A DNA stretch of 64,000 nt from an uncultured Mediterraneibacter sp. (lineage in GTDB: Bacteria > Bacillota > Clostridia > Lachnospirales > Lachnospiraceae): contig CAKRDD010000015.1 of NCBI GenBank assembly GCA_934309345.1, positions 1-64,000 on the forward strand, in the 5' to 3' direction. The notes below the pieces were generated by a model that was given only the letters and a program-made list of their open reading frames with translations, was not told the DNA's origin and made no database searches. Position numbers and translations under genes: made by a program. This document shows positions 17,014 to 24,680 of the stretch, one piece after another (position 1 is the stretch's first letter; every line of letters begins with the position of its first letter).

Positions 17014-17687
17014 AAGTAAGAATCAAAAGACAGGATGACCGAAGATCAGCGCCGTATTGGCAAGTTTTTCATTTCAGAGGAGAAGGCAGAGTTACAGTAG
17101 CTGCGATTCTCGAGAAGTTAAATGAACGCGACCAGCTGGAAGATATCAAAGGAAAACAATGTAGAAAAATCCGTTGGGAATGTGGCTGTATGCAGAAAAT
17201 GTGCGGAGGCTGTGCAATGGTGATCAACGGGCATCCGGCATTGGCATGTGGAGTGTTCATTAATACAGATGATACAGAGATTTTAAGGCTGGAACCACTT
17301 ACAAAATTTCCGGTTGTGGAAGATCTGATTGTTGACAGGTCTGTGATATGGGAACGCCAGAAGGAAGCACTGATGTACCTTGGAATTCGGAAACATCCAG
17401 ATCCGAAAGAGCATGAGCATCAGTATTCAGCAGCAAAGTGTCTGAAATGTGGACTCTGTCTGGAAGTATGTCCGAACTATCTTGGGACAAAAGATGATTT
17501 CTATGGCGCAGAGTTTGCAAATAATGCGTATCTTCTGCATTCTTCCAGTCTGAATCGAAAGCGGGCATTGGAGAAACAGTATGAAGAGCATTTTGCGAAG
17601 CAATGTTCGAAATCACTGGCATGCAGAGATATCTGTCCGGCGCACCTGCAGACGTTGTCGTCGATTTCTTATATGAACAGAAGATAG
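17010..17687 (+). CDS. Fumarate reductase/succinate dehydrogenase iron-sulfur subunit
   Basis: 225 residues. The N-terminal ferredoxin domain has a 2Fe-2S set CMQKMCGGC...C with the family spacing (x4, x2, x11). The C-terminal domain has CLKCGLCLEVCP for a 4Fe-4S cluster and CSKSLACRDICP for the third cluster. It relays electrons between the membrane anchor and the flavoprotein. It begins four bases inside the flavoprotein gene (ATGA overlap), so stoichiometric translation is expected. Confidence 0.9.
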   Translation: MKVRIKRQDDRRSAPYWQVFHFRGEGRVTVAAILEKLNERDQLEDIKGKQCRKIRWECGCMQKMCGGCAMVINGHPALACGVFINTDDTEILRLEPLTKFPVVEDLIVDRSVIWERQKEALMYLGIRKHPDPKEHEHQYSAAKCLKCGLCLEVCPNYLGTKDDFYGAEFANNAYLLHSSSLNRKRALEKQYEEHFAKQCSKSLACRDICPAHLQTLSSISYMNRR

Positions 17688-17688
17688 T

Positions 17689-17726
17689 AAAAAAGTGAGT
17701 AGAGGTGAAAGTCTACTCACTTTTTA
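17689..17726. terminator. Bidirectional terminator between the reductase operon and the toxin gene
   Basis: Arms AAAAAGTGAGTAGA and TCTACTCACTTTTT (14 bp, perfect) around GGTGAAAG. It serves the plus-strand reductase operon, and on the minus strand it overlaps the toxin stop codon. Confidence 0.85.
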
Positions 17727-18180
17727 AATGTTCTAATATAGTTATTACATCAGGCTGAGTTGGAGTGAATTTCACACCGTGTTTCAATAAATTAAGAACT
17801 TTTCTAGCCTTTTTATCAATTGCTTTAGCAACAGTATCACTTGTTACTGTAAAATGATTTCCAGCGATTGTATATTCACGCTCAATATAATTTTCGGTAA
17901 TTGGAAACATATCTTGAATAAGAAATACACTTTCTTTATTGTTATCCAACTTGGCTATATGTATAATATCACAGGATTTTCCAGTTCTTTCTCTGCGCTC
18001 AATTAATTTCTTATATTTGGAGAGTCTGCTGGATAATGGAATCATCCAAAATACGCCGGTGGAAGAATCTTCAAAACAATAGTAATGTGGTCGATTTCCT
18101 GTTTTATTTCCCTTAAGATATGGATCTGACATATCTTCAAAAAATTTATCTTTAATAATATAAAATCCAGCCTTCTTCAT
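17713..18180 (-). CDS. Type III toxin-antitoxin endoribonuclease, ToxN/AbiQ/CptN family
   Basis: 155 residues, the usual size for the family. The sequence has family-like features: a GNRPHYYCF segment, then FWMIPLSSRLSKYKKL, then a helical C-terminus. Family toxins are guanine/adenine-site mRNA endoribonucleases that also process their own antitoxin RNA and are inhibited by it. The genetic layout confirms the call: promoter, two 45-nt direct repeats, terminator, AGGAG site and toxin on one strand. The two long repeats fit the CptIN group better than ToxIN, which has about five 36-nt repeats. The gene is AT-richer than the reductase genes, as expected for an acquired module. Confidence 0.9.
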   Translation of the reverse strand: MKKAGFYIIKDKFFEDMSDPYLKGNKTGNRPHYYCFEDSSTGVFWMIPLSSRLSKYKKLIERRERTGKSCDIIHIAKLDNNKESVFLIQDMFPITENYIEREYTIAGNHFTVTSDTVAKAIDKKARKVLNLLKHGVKFTPTQPDVITILEHLKSE

Positions 18181-18204
18181 TCGTATTCTCCTTATATATG
18201 AGGT

Positions 18205-18236
18205 AAAAAAAGTCCCCCACCTTATGGTGAAGGACT
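18205..18236 (-). terminator. Terminator between antitoxin RNA and toxin gene
   Basis: On the minus strand, arms AGTCCTTCACC and GGTGGGGGACT (11 bp, two G-U pairs) with an ATAA loop and a run of seven T. In type III systems such a terminator sets an excess of antitoxin RNA over toxin mRNA by partial readthrough. Confidence 0.9.
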
Positions 18237-18339
18237 AAATTTTCAACCCAACCATTTATATACCGCATATTGGTCAGCGGTAAACTTTCAACCCAACCAT
18301 TTATATACCGCATATTGGTCAGCGGTAAACTTTCTTTGT
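18237..18339 (-). ncRNA. Type III antitoxin RNA (two 45-nt repeats)
   Basis: Two identical 45-bp direct repeats at 18241-18285 and 18286-18330, followed by a four-base partial copy. Read on the minus strand each unit has stem ACCGC/GCGGU, whose loop contains GACCA able to pair with UGGUU further 3', an H-type pseudoknot. Every junction is GAAA followed by G or A, a plausible toxin cleavage site. The RNA should start near 18339 from the promoter at 18346-18374 and end at the terminator. It should be cut to 45-nt units that wrap and inhibit the toxin (family knowledge). Confidence 0.9.
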
Positions 18340-18345
18340 AGATAT

Positions 18346-18374
18346 ATACTATCAAGGTTAAAGCAAAAAGTCAA
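18346..18374 (-). promoter_or_regulatory. Promoter of the antitoxin-toxin module
   Basis: On the minus strand TTGACT, a 17-base spacer, then TAGTAT, a near-consensus sigma-A promoter. The predicted start is about nine bases ahead of the repeat array, so the array is at the very 5' end of the RNA. Confidence 0.78.
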
Positions 18375-18461
18375 TAAGCATTTATAAAAATATATGAAAC
18401 ATTATATGCTAAGATGAAGTGCTATAGTATTTATAACCGGTAATATATTCTATTGATTTTG

Positions 18462-18473
18462 GGTCAGCGGTAA
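18462..18473 (-). repeat. Relic of the antitoxin repeat
   Basis: GGTCAGCGGTAA is identical to 12 bases of each 45-bp repeat but lies about 130 bp upstream of the array, beyond the promoter and next to the broken aldo/keto reductase gene. It may mark an earlier, longer array or the edge of an insertion. Confidence 0.5.
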
Positions 18474-18499
18474 TAAGTAAAATTATATTTCTCAGCAAT

Positions 18500-18942
18500 G
18501 GCCTTGATTTACCATTGGTTTGATCTCAGCTGTCTGAAGAAGATTTTCAATATCTTCAATCTGGAAGTTGGAAATACCAATTGCTTTCAGTTTTCCTTCT
18601 TTATAAGCATCTTCAAGAGCTTTCCATGCGGCACGGTTACCCTCGATACATCTGTCATCGGACTGGTTGACCTGTATCCATAGCTGTGGAGAGTGGATGA
18701 TCATCATATCGAGATAGTCAAGCCCCATCTTCTTAAGCGTTTCATCAATTCCAGCTTTTGCTTCTTCGTAGGTCTTATGTTCAGTTGCAACCTTAGATAC
18801 AACGAATAATTCTTTTCTTGGAACACCGCAGGTTCTGACACCTTCGCCGACGCCACGTTCATTACCGTAAGCCTATGCTGTGTCGATGTGTCTGTAGCCA
18901 AGTTTTACAGCAGCTTTTACGGCATCGGCTACTTTATCATCG
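18500..18942 (-). pseudogene. Aldo/keto reductase fragment (decayed)
   Basis: The minus strand encodes one continuous AKR frame, including KLGYRHIDTA, AYGNERGVGEG, KELFVVSKV, GLDYLDMMIIHSP and KLKAIGISNF. A TAG at 18873-18875 interrupts the HIDTA-AYGN region, where Gln is common. About 30 N-terminal residues are missing: the frame fuses into the end of the histidine kinase gene. Homology stops after KPMVNQ, losing roughly the last third including the distal barrel strands. It is a relic broken at both ends, between the toxin-antitoxin module and the two-component system. Confidence 0.88.
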
Positions 18943-20226
18943 TCAATGAACCTGATTCTGTAGCATAATGTCAACGATAAAGTAGGAAGATTCCATCTGT
19001 ATGTTTTTGATTCCATTATATTTCTTTACGATAGAATCAATAATTCGCAGGCCTAAACCATGGTTCCGACTATCTGATTTGGTTGTGTGAAGCAGAGGGT
19101 TGTTCTTTAAAATATCAGAAGAACATTTATTTTTTACTTCAATTTCAAGATAATTTTTTACCTGATGGATGGAGATGTGGATGTCTCCATCCTTTTCTTT
19201 CTTACTTGCATCAATCGCGTTATCCAGAAGATTAAGCAGCAGGCCACAGAGATCATTTTCCTCGATAGACAATGAAGAAGGAAGAAGTACATTGGTCATA
19301 ACGTGAATCTGTTCTTCTCTTGCCTCGCTCACTTTTTGTGTTAGAAGAAAATCAAGGATTTCATTTCCCGTGTGGAACTCTTCATATGCATCAAAACGAT
19401 GTACCAGTTTATCATCAACAAACTCTTCCAGTTCTTCTGTCTGCCCGGACTTTAACAAAGATTGGATATAGAAATATACGTTTTTCATCTCATGCTTATC
19501 ACGGCGGATCTGTTCTACCATTCCGTTTGAACGTTCCATATGATTCAACTGTAGTTCCAGTTTCTGGTTCATGATACGAGATTCAAACAGTGTGTCATTT
19601 GTTGTTGTAATGATGTACGATAAATAGTAAGAGAGCATGCTTGCAAGAAGAAGATGGAAAAACATGATTGCAGTCATGACATCATTCTGAGAATCCCGGG
19701 CTGGGCGCTGGATATAAAAGTTTGTAGTAATTGCGATCAGTGTCGGAGTCAGGATCATGCACATCCAGTATTTCCAGGGAAAATCATTTGGAATATGCAG
19801 TGGGTGTGCCTGGACGAAAAGAGAACATAATAGCATAATGATACAAAAAAGTGGATAAAACACAAAATATTCAGATGAACCTTCTGGATTGAGAGAAAAT
19901 ATCTCAAAAACTACAGAGATCAAGCTTTTTGCCAGTGTGATCCAGGAAAGATATGTAATACATACGGTAAAACGGACAATTGTCCGATCGGCTGTGAATA
20001 CGATGGCATACAAGGTTCCCAGAATAAGCATAAGAAACCAGTACAGCCAGAACTGGCCATCCGGAGTCTCAAAAGGTTTATAGACCAAAGCAAAAAAAGC
20101 AGCTCCAATCAGAAGAGACAGAATCTTTACCGGGCGATCTTTACGCCAGGTCAGTGTCTCGGACAATGTCCAGGTCAGAAAGAAAAAGGTAACGATAGAT
20201 TCTGTCCAAAATAAAAGATCATGCAT
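18943..20226 (-). CDS. AgrC/ComD-like sensor histidine kinase
   Basis: 427 residues. The N-terminal half (about 1-205) has six or so transmembrane helices without a recognisable extracellular domain. After a coiled linker comes the phospho-acceptor segment RRDKHEMKN and a GHKL ATPase with LLNLLDNAIDAS and NHGLGLRI. This layout is that of HPK10 quorum-sensing kinases that respond to peptides. Its start overlaps the regulator stop by one base (TAATG). No agrB or agrD-like gene is visible nearby, so the signal is unknown. The 3' end abuts the AKR relic. Confidence 0.88.
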   Translation of the reverse strand: MHDLLFWTESIVTFFFLTWTLSETLTWRKDRPVKILSLLIGAAFFALVYKPFETPDGQFWLYWFLMLILGTLYAIVFTADRTIVRFTVCITYLSWITLAKSLISVVFEIFSLNPEGSSEYFVFYPLFCIIMLLCSLFVQAHPLHIPNDFPWKYWMCMILTPTLIAITTNFYIQRPARDSQNDVMTAIMFFHLLLASMLSYYLSYIITTTNDTLFESRIMNQKLELQLNHMERSNGMVEQIRRDKHEMKNVYFYIQSLLKSGQTEELEEFVDDKLVHRFDAYEEFHTGNEILDFLLTQKVSEAREEQIHVMTNVLLPSSLSIEENDLCGLLLNLLDNAIDASKKEKDGDIHISIHQVKNYLEIEVKNKCSSDILKNNPLLHTTKSDSRNHGLGLRIIDSIVKKYNGIKNIQMESSYFIVDIMLQNQVH

Positions 20227-20954
20227 TAGCTTTCACTCCTCATAAAGTTCATAAACTGTTCTTTGATTTCTTTGACGCGCTTACGGCTGAGTGGAATCCG
20301 CATTCCATTGTCCAGCACAAGCTCAGTGTTCTCAATACTGAAAATACTACGGCAATTCACCAGGTAACTGCGATGAGGTTGGAGAAAGCCATAGCCGGCA
20401 AGCTGTTCCGCGAGATCACTCAGCTTATAGCGGATGGTCAGTGTCTGCTCCGGCGTTGTGATTTCGCAGTATTTTCCAACTACTTCAATGTATAAAATAT
20501 CGTTCATATTGATAGAGTAAACGGCATTACTATGCTCTTCCTCCAATGTCAGCATAATTCCCTTTTTCCGCGCAAGAGCTTTCTGGATTCCCTGAACAAG
20601 GGCAGGGAGCTCCTCGTGGAAATGATTCTTGCGAATGAAGCGGAAGGGCTGCACTTCAAAGGTCTGAAAGACCATCTCTTCTTTGTTGGAGATGAAGATG
20701 ACCAGACTGTTCTCATTTCTGGAACGGATCCTGCGGCAGACCTCGATTCCATTGATTCCAGGCATTTCGATATCAAGAAAAAATAACTGGTAGTCACTCC
20801 CCTGCTCTATTTTCTGTAATAAATCATTTCCCTGTGTAAAACAGTCAAAATGATAATCATTTCCATCGGATGTCAATTCTTGTTTCAGCTGTCTGTGAAG
20901 GTAGTCGAGAACTGCTGGTTCATCTTCGCAGATGGCGGCTGTGATTATGGACAT
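20226..20954 (-). CDS. LytTR-family response regulator (AgrA-like)
   Basis: 242 residues. The receiver domain has the acidic pair near the start (CEDEP) and the phospho-acceptor in FFLDIEMPGINGIEV. The C-terminal LytTR domain contains ILYIEVVGKYCEI and FLQPHRSYLVN. A strong AAAGGGGGA site precedes the ATG. LytTR regulators bind paired direct repeats; the closest divergent target is the GH3 gene across a 310-bp gap. It forms an operon with the kinase gene. Confidence 0.92.
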   Translation of the reverse strand: MSIITAAICEDEPAVLDYLHRQLKQELTSDGNDYHFDCFTQGNDLLQKIEQGSDYQLFFLDIEMPGINGIEVCRRIRSRNENSLVIFISNKEEMVFQTFEVQPFRFIRKNHFHEELPALVQGIQKALARKKGIMLTLEEEHSNAVYSINMNDILYIEVVGKYCEITTPEQTLTIRYKLSDLAEQLAGYGFLQPHRSYLVNCRSIFSIENTELVLDNGMRIPLSRKRVKEIKEQFMNFMRSES

Positions 20955-21264
20955 GATAATCCCCCTTTATCAATTCTGCTTTTCATTCATTTCATAAACT
21001 TTCTTATACTTATTATGCGATGAGAACGGAAGACTGTCAATGCGCAAGAGAAGCACCTCATACCATATATGCGCACTCCGTGCCCATCCTGTAGAAATAC
21101 AAAACTGAATGTGGTAAATATGAAATACACGTAACGAAACAGCAAAAATATTACGGGGCACAGGTTTCCTGTAAACTGTAACACAAAATTTCTGTTAGCA
21201 GAGTCTGCCGGAAAACAGAAAGGAAATGTCTGGAATGAGTTACAACAGAAAAACAGGAGGGTAA
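20955..21264. other. Divergent intergenic region, regulator to GH3 gene
   Basis: Holds the ribosome binding sites of both genes (AAAGGGGGA on minus, GGAGGG on plus). A tandem CTGTAAA/CTGTAAC near 21171 is present, but its spacing does not fit the usual paired LytTR sites. I see no convincing -35/-10 pair and no conserved small gene. Confidence 0.5.
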
Positions 21265-24252
21265 ATGATGGAAGAAAAGAAAAACAATGGTAACAAATGG
21301 CTGAAGCCGCTGATCATTGTAGCTGTTATCGCAGTGATTGCATTTCTGATCTACAGACAGGTCATGAATATGCTGTTCGGCGGAGCAGTCGCAGTATCGG
21401 TAGAAGATGTGTACAGCACAATCAAAGCATGCGCACCGGCATTAATTCTCGCAGGTGTTGTGATCATTGCGGCGATTGTTGTAAGTGTGGCAGTGATGAA
21501 GAAGGCACCGAAGGTGAAAAAACTGATCCGCTGGGAGTCCGTTTTTGCAGTTATCCTTGCAGTTTTAGTAGCTGCTAACTGGATTTGTCTTGATATTCAA
21601 TATTCATTGCTGAATAAAGTACTGACAGGTTCTAAAGGATTAAGTGATGAGACAAGACAGGCATCACTTGATCTTGGAGAAGAGATTACAGGAGAGGGAA
21701 TTGTTCTTCTTAAAAATGAAGGAAATGCGCTTCCTCTTAGTACAGATACAAAGTTGAATGTTTTTGGATGGGGAAGCACACAGCCGACCTATGGTGGAAC
21801 AGGATCGGGAAGTGTGAACGAGGAATCAGCAGTTTCTCTGCTTGATGGATTAAAGAATGCAGGATTTGAACTCAATGATGAGCTGACAGATTTCTACACG
21901 GATTATCGTGCAGACCGTCCGGTTGTAGGAATGGGTGAAGTTGACTGGACAGTTCCGCAGCCGACAATGGCAGAGTATGATGAGAAGAATATCTTCGAGA
22001 ATGCAGAAGATTTCTCAGATACAGCACTTGTCGTACTGACACGTTCTGGTGGAGAGGGAATGGATCTTCCGAATAAGTATTCAACAGAGTGTGATTATAA
22101 CAAGACACAGATGGGTGGAGATGTTGTCTATTCTACAAATGAAGATGACATTGACACAAACAAGAATTATCTTGAGCTTACAAACCGTGAGCAGGAGATG
22201 ATTGATCGCGTAACGAGTGAGTTTAAAAATGTTTATGTCGTAGTAAATGCAGCAAATCCGATGGAACTTGGATGGTTAGATGAGTATGACAGCATTAAGG
22301 CAGCTGTATGGTGCGGTGGTGCAGGTGAGACAGGATTCAATGCACTTGGTGAAGTATTAAGTGGAGAGATCAACCCGTCCGGACGTCTGGTAGATACTTA
22401 TGTCTATGATCTGTCAGCAACACCGACAAGCAACAACTATGGAAACTTTACTTATGCAAATTCTGAAGAAATTACAGGATCTGCAGATAATGTAGCAAAA
22501 TTTGTAAACTATGTAGAGGGAATTTACGTAGGATATAAGTTCTATGAGACAGCAGCAGTTGAAGGTCTGATTAATTATGATACAACGGTTCAGTATCCGT
22601 TTGGATATGGCCTGTCTTACACAACATTTGATGAATCTATCACTGATATGCAGGATGATGGAGATAAAATCACTCTGGAAGTTACAGTGAAGAATACCGG
22701 AGACGTAGCCGGTAAAGATGTAGCAGAAGTTTACTATACACCGCCGTATTATAATGGTGGAATTGAGAAGGCAAGTACAAATCTGGTAGAATTTGCAAAG
22801 ACAGATCTTCTTGAGCCAGGGGAGTCCCAGACACTGGAGATTTCTTTCAATTATGAAGATATGGCATCTTATGATGATCAGACAAATGGATGTTATGTGC
22901 TTGAGCATGGTGATTATGAGATTACACTGAACAGTGACTCTCATACGGTAATCGATTCTAAGACAGTATCTGTTGACAAAGACGTTATTTACAATGATGT
23001 AAATGATGGAAAACGTTCTACAGATGAAGTAGCAGCGACAAACCAGTTTGATGATGCGAGAGGAGAGGTTACTTACTTAAGCAGAGAAAATGGTTTTGCT
23101 AATTATGACGAAGCAACAAAAGCTCCGGAAAATGTTGAGATGACAGAAGATGAGATGAAAGTATACACTGCAAAGAGTACATATAATGCAGCAGATTATG
23201 ACGATGTAGATGCAGAAATGCCGACAACAGGTGCAGACAATGGACTGACGATTCAGGATATGAAAGGTCTGGATTACGATGATGCAAAATGGGAGGATCT
23301 TCTTGATCAGCTGACAGTCGATGAGATGGCACAGATGGTAGAAGATGGTGGATTCCACATGATCGCCATTGATTCTGTAAATTCACCGGAGTCAACAGAC
23401 TGTGACGGACCTGCTGGAATCAGCAGTAATTTTAACTCCAGCATCAGTGGATCTGCATTCCCATCAGCAGTTGTGATTGCTTCTACATGGAATAAAGATC
23501 TTGCAAGAGCACGTGGAGAGCAGGTTGGAAAAGAGTGTAACGAACTTGGTGTAACTGGATGGTATGGACCGGCAATGAATATTCACCGTTCTGCATTCAG
23601 CGGAAGAAACTTTGAATATTATTCAGAAGACGGAACACTGTCAGGTTTCATTGGTGGAAATGAGGTTGCAGGAGCAACAGAGCAGGGTGTTATGACTTAT
23701 GTAAAACATTTTGCAATGAACGATCAGGAGACAAACCGTACAAATGGACTTTGCACATGGGCAACAGAGCAGTCTATCCGTGAGATTTATCTGAAAGGTT
23801 TTGAGAAATCCTTCAAAGAAGGAAAGAGCCTTGCAGTTATGTCATCCTTCAACAGTATTGGTGCAAGATGGGCAGGAAATAATACATCTCTGCTTCAGAG
23901 TGTACTTCGTGATGAGTGGGGATTCCACGGTGCGGTTGATACAGATGCCATGGATCCACTGGCTGACTTCTATATGGATCTGAACCGTGGTATCCGTACA
24001 GGACTGACACATGGACTTTCCATGACAGGTGGAGACGGACTGATCGAGAACACAGACCAGGCAGGAACGGTAATTGCACTCAGAGAAGCGGCGCATGAGA
24101 ATCTCTATGCAGTTGCCAACTCAAATGCAATGGATAAAGAAACAGGAACACCTGGATGGGTGAAGATCTTCATCGGTGCGGATGTGGCAGTCTTCTTACT
24201 GCTGGCAATCGGAGAGTATCTGGTGATCAGAAATTATAGAAAAGAAAATTAA
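21265..24252 (+). CDS. Membrane-anchored, domain-inverted GH3 beta-glycosidase
   Basis: 995 residues. Three transmembrane helices lie in the first 110 residues and one near the C-terminus (about 965-985); basic loops KKAPKVKKLIR and RNYRKEN suggest both tails are cytoplasmic and the enzyme body faces out. The GH3 domains are in reversed order: the alpha/beta sandwich first (EGIVLLKNEGNALPL), then a fibronectin-III-like domain (VTVKNTGDVAGKDVAEVYY), then the (beta/alpha)8 barrel with KHFAMNDQETNR and nucleophile Asp894 in VDTDAMDP. It probably trims beta-linked oligosaccharides at the cell surface; the sugar is unknown. It may respond to the divergent LytTR system. Confidence 0.88.
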   Translation: MMEEKKNNGNKWLKPLIIVAVIAVIAFLIYRQVMNMLFGGAVAVSVEDVYSTIKACAPALILAGVVIIAAIVVSVAVMKKAPKVKKLIRWESVFAVILAVLVAANWICLDIQYSLLNKVLTGSKGLSDETRQASLDLGEEITGEGIVLLKNEGNALPLSTDTKLNVFGWGSTQPTYGGTGSGSVNEESAVSLLDGLKNAGFELNDELTDFYTDYRADRPVVGMGEVDWTVPQPTMAEYDEKNIFENAEDFSDTALVVLTRSGGEGMDLPNKYSTECDYNKTQMGGDVVYSTNEDDIDTNKNYLELTNREQEMIDRVTSEFKNVYVVVNAANPMELGWLDEYDSIKAAVWCGGAGETGFNALGEVLSGEINPSGRLVDTYVYDLSATPTSNNYGNFTYANSEEITGSADNVAKFVNYVEGIYVGYKFYETAAVEGLINYDTTVQYPFGYGLSYTTFDESITDMQDDGDKITLEVTVKNTGDVAGKDVAEVYYTPPYYNGGIEKASTNLVEFAKTDLLEPGESQTLEISFNYEDMASYDDQTNGCYVLEHGDYEITLNSDSHTVIDSKTVSVDKDVIYNDVNDGKRSTDEVAATNQFDDARGEVTYLSRENGFANYDEATKAPENVEMTEDEMKVYTAKSTYNAADYDDVDAEMPTTGADNGLTIQDMKGLDYDDAKWEDLLDQLTVDEMAQMVEDGGFHMIAIDSVNSPESTDCDGPAGISSNFNSSISGSAFPSAVVIASTWNKDLARARGEQVGKECNELGVTGWYGPAMNIHRSAFSGRNFEYYSEDGTLSGFIGGNEVAGATEQGVMTYVKHFAMNDQETNRTNGLCTWATEQSIREIYLKGFEKSFKEGKSLAVMSSFNSIGARWAGNNTSLLQSVLRDEWGFHGAVDTDAMDPLADFYMDLNRGIRTGLTHGLSMTGGDGLIENTDQAGTVIALREAAHENLYAVANSNAMDKETGTPGWVKIFIGADVAVFLLLAIGEYLVIRNYRKEN

Positions 24253-24286
24253 ATGTACGATTCTTGATTAAAAAGAATTAAGTTAA

Positions 24287-24334
24287 AAAGGAGTACTGTT
24301 TTTGTGAAGATAATTCGCCGGATAGTACTCCTTT
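24287..24334 (+). terminator. Inverted repeat/terminator after the GH3 gene
   Basis: Perfect 11-base arms AAAGGAGTACT and AGTACTCCTTT with a 26-base loop. The downstream T-run is short, while the minus strand has CCTTTTTAA, so it may work better in reverse. Confidence 0.6.
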
Positions 24335-24680
24335 ATTGCTGTACAAACCTGGAAGGCGATAGATGTCTGCGCAAAATATGTTTTGCCGGTATATTATCTT
24401 CTGAAAAAAGTTATCCACAATTTACCAACAAAAAAGTTGAGGTATCAACAAAAAACACATTGTATTTTATCAATTAATCAGATATTCTATATCTAACTTT
24501 TGAAAGTTCAAAAGATGTTATAAGTCACGGATTGAGTCTTTGTGTTTGAATCATGGTAAAAACAATTCAGAAAAAGAGAATTAGAATCTATAAGGGGCGG
24601 GTACAGTACAATGTATCCGCCTTTAAAAATTTTTTGATTTTTTATCGGAGTTTGTCAAGTAAAATAATCAGTATAATGAA
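24335..24680. other. Intergenic region between the GH3 gene and lysR
   Basis: No coding frame with a ribosome site. It contains one perfect DnaA-box-like TTATCCACA (24411-24419), AT-rich sequence, and a second hairpin at 24592-24624 (GGCGGGTACA against TGTATCCGCC) followed by ATTTTTTG. A possible small untranslated transcript ending there cannot be excluded. Confidence 0.4.

Noticed and set aside
14872..17687. Ordinary succinate dehydrogenase/fumarate reductase
   Set aside because: Kept as a family call only; loss of the FAD-linking His and a substrate Arg prevents a confident reaction assignment.
18241..18334. CRISPR array
   Set aside because: The two repeats are directly adjacent with no spacers, and no cas genes are present.
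18152..18355. Minus-strand reading frame with a duplicated 15-residue peptide across the antitoxin region
   Set aside because: It is the 45-bp RNA repeats read in frame; the region fits an antitoxin RNA with pseudoknot, terminator and promoter, and the frame has no ribosome site.
20970..21161. Small minus-strand gene of 63 residues between the regulator and GH3 genes, possible signal peptide
   Set aside because: No AgrD-like thiolactone layout and a poor GTG start; best seen as intergenic noise.
24411..24419. Perfect DnaA box, possible replication origin
   Set aside because: A single box with no cluster, no dnaA/dnaN and no DnaA-trio-like pattern; chance or local use is more likely.
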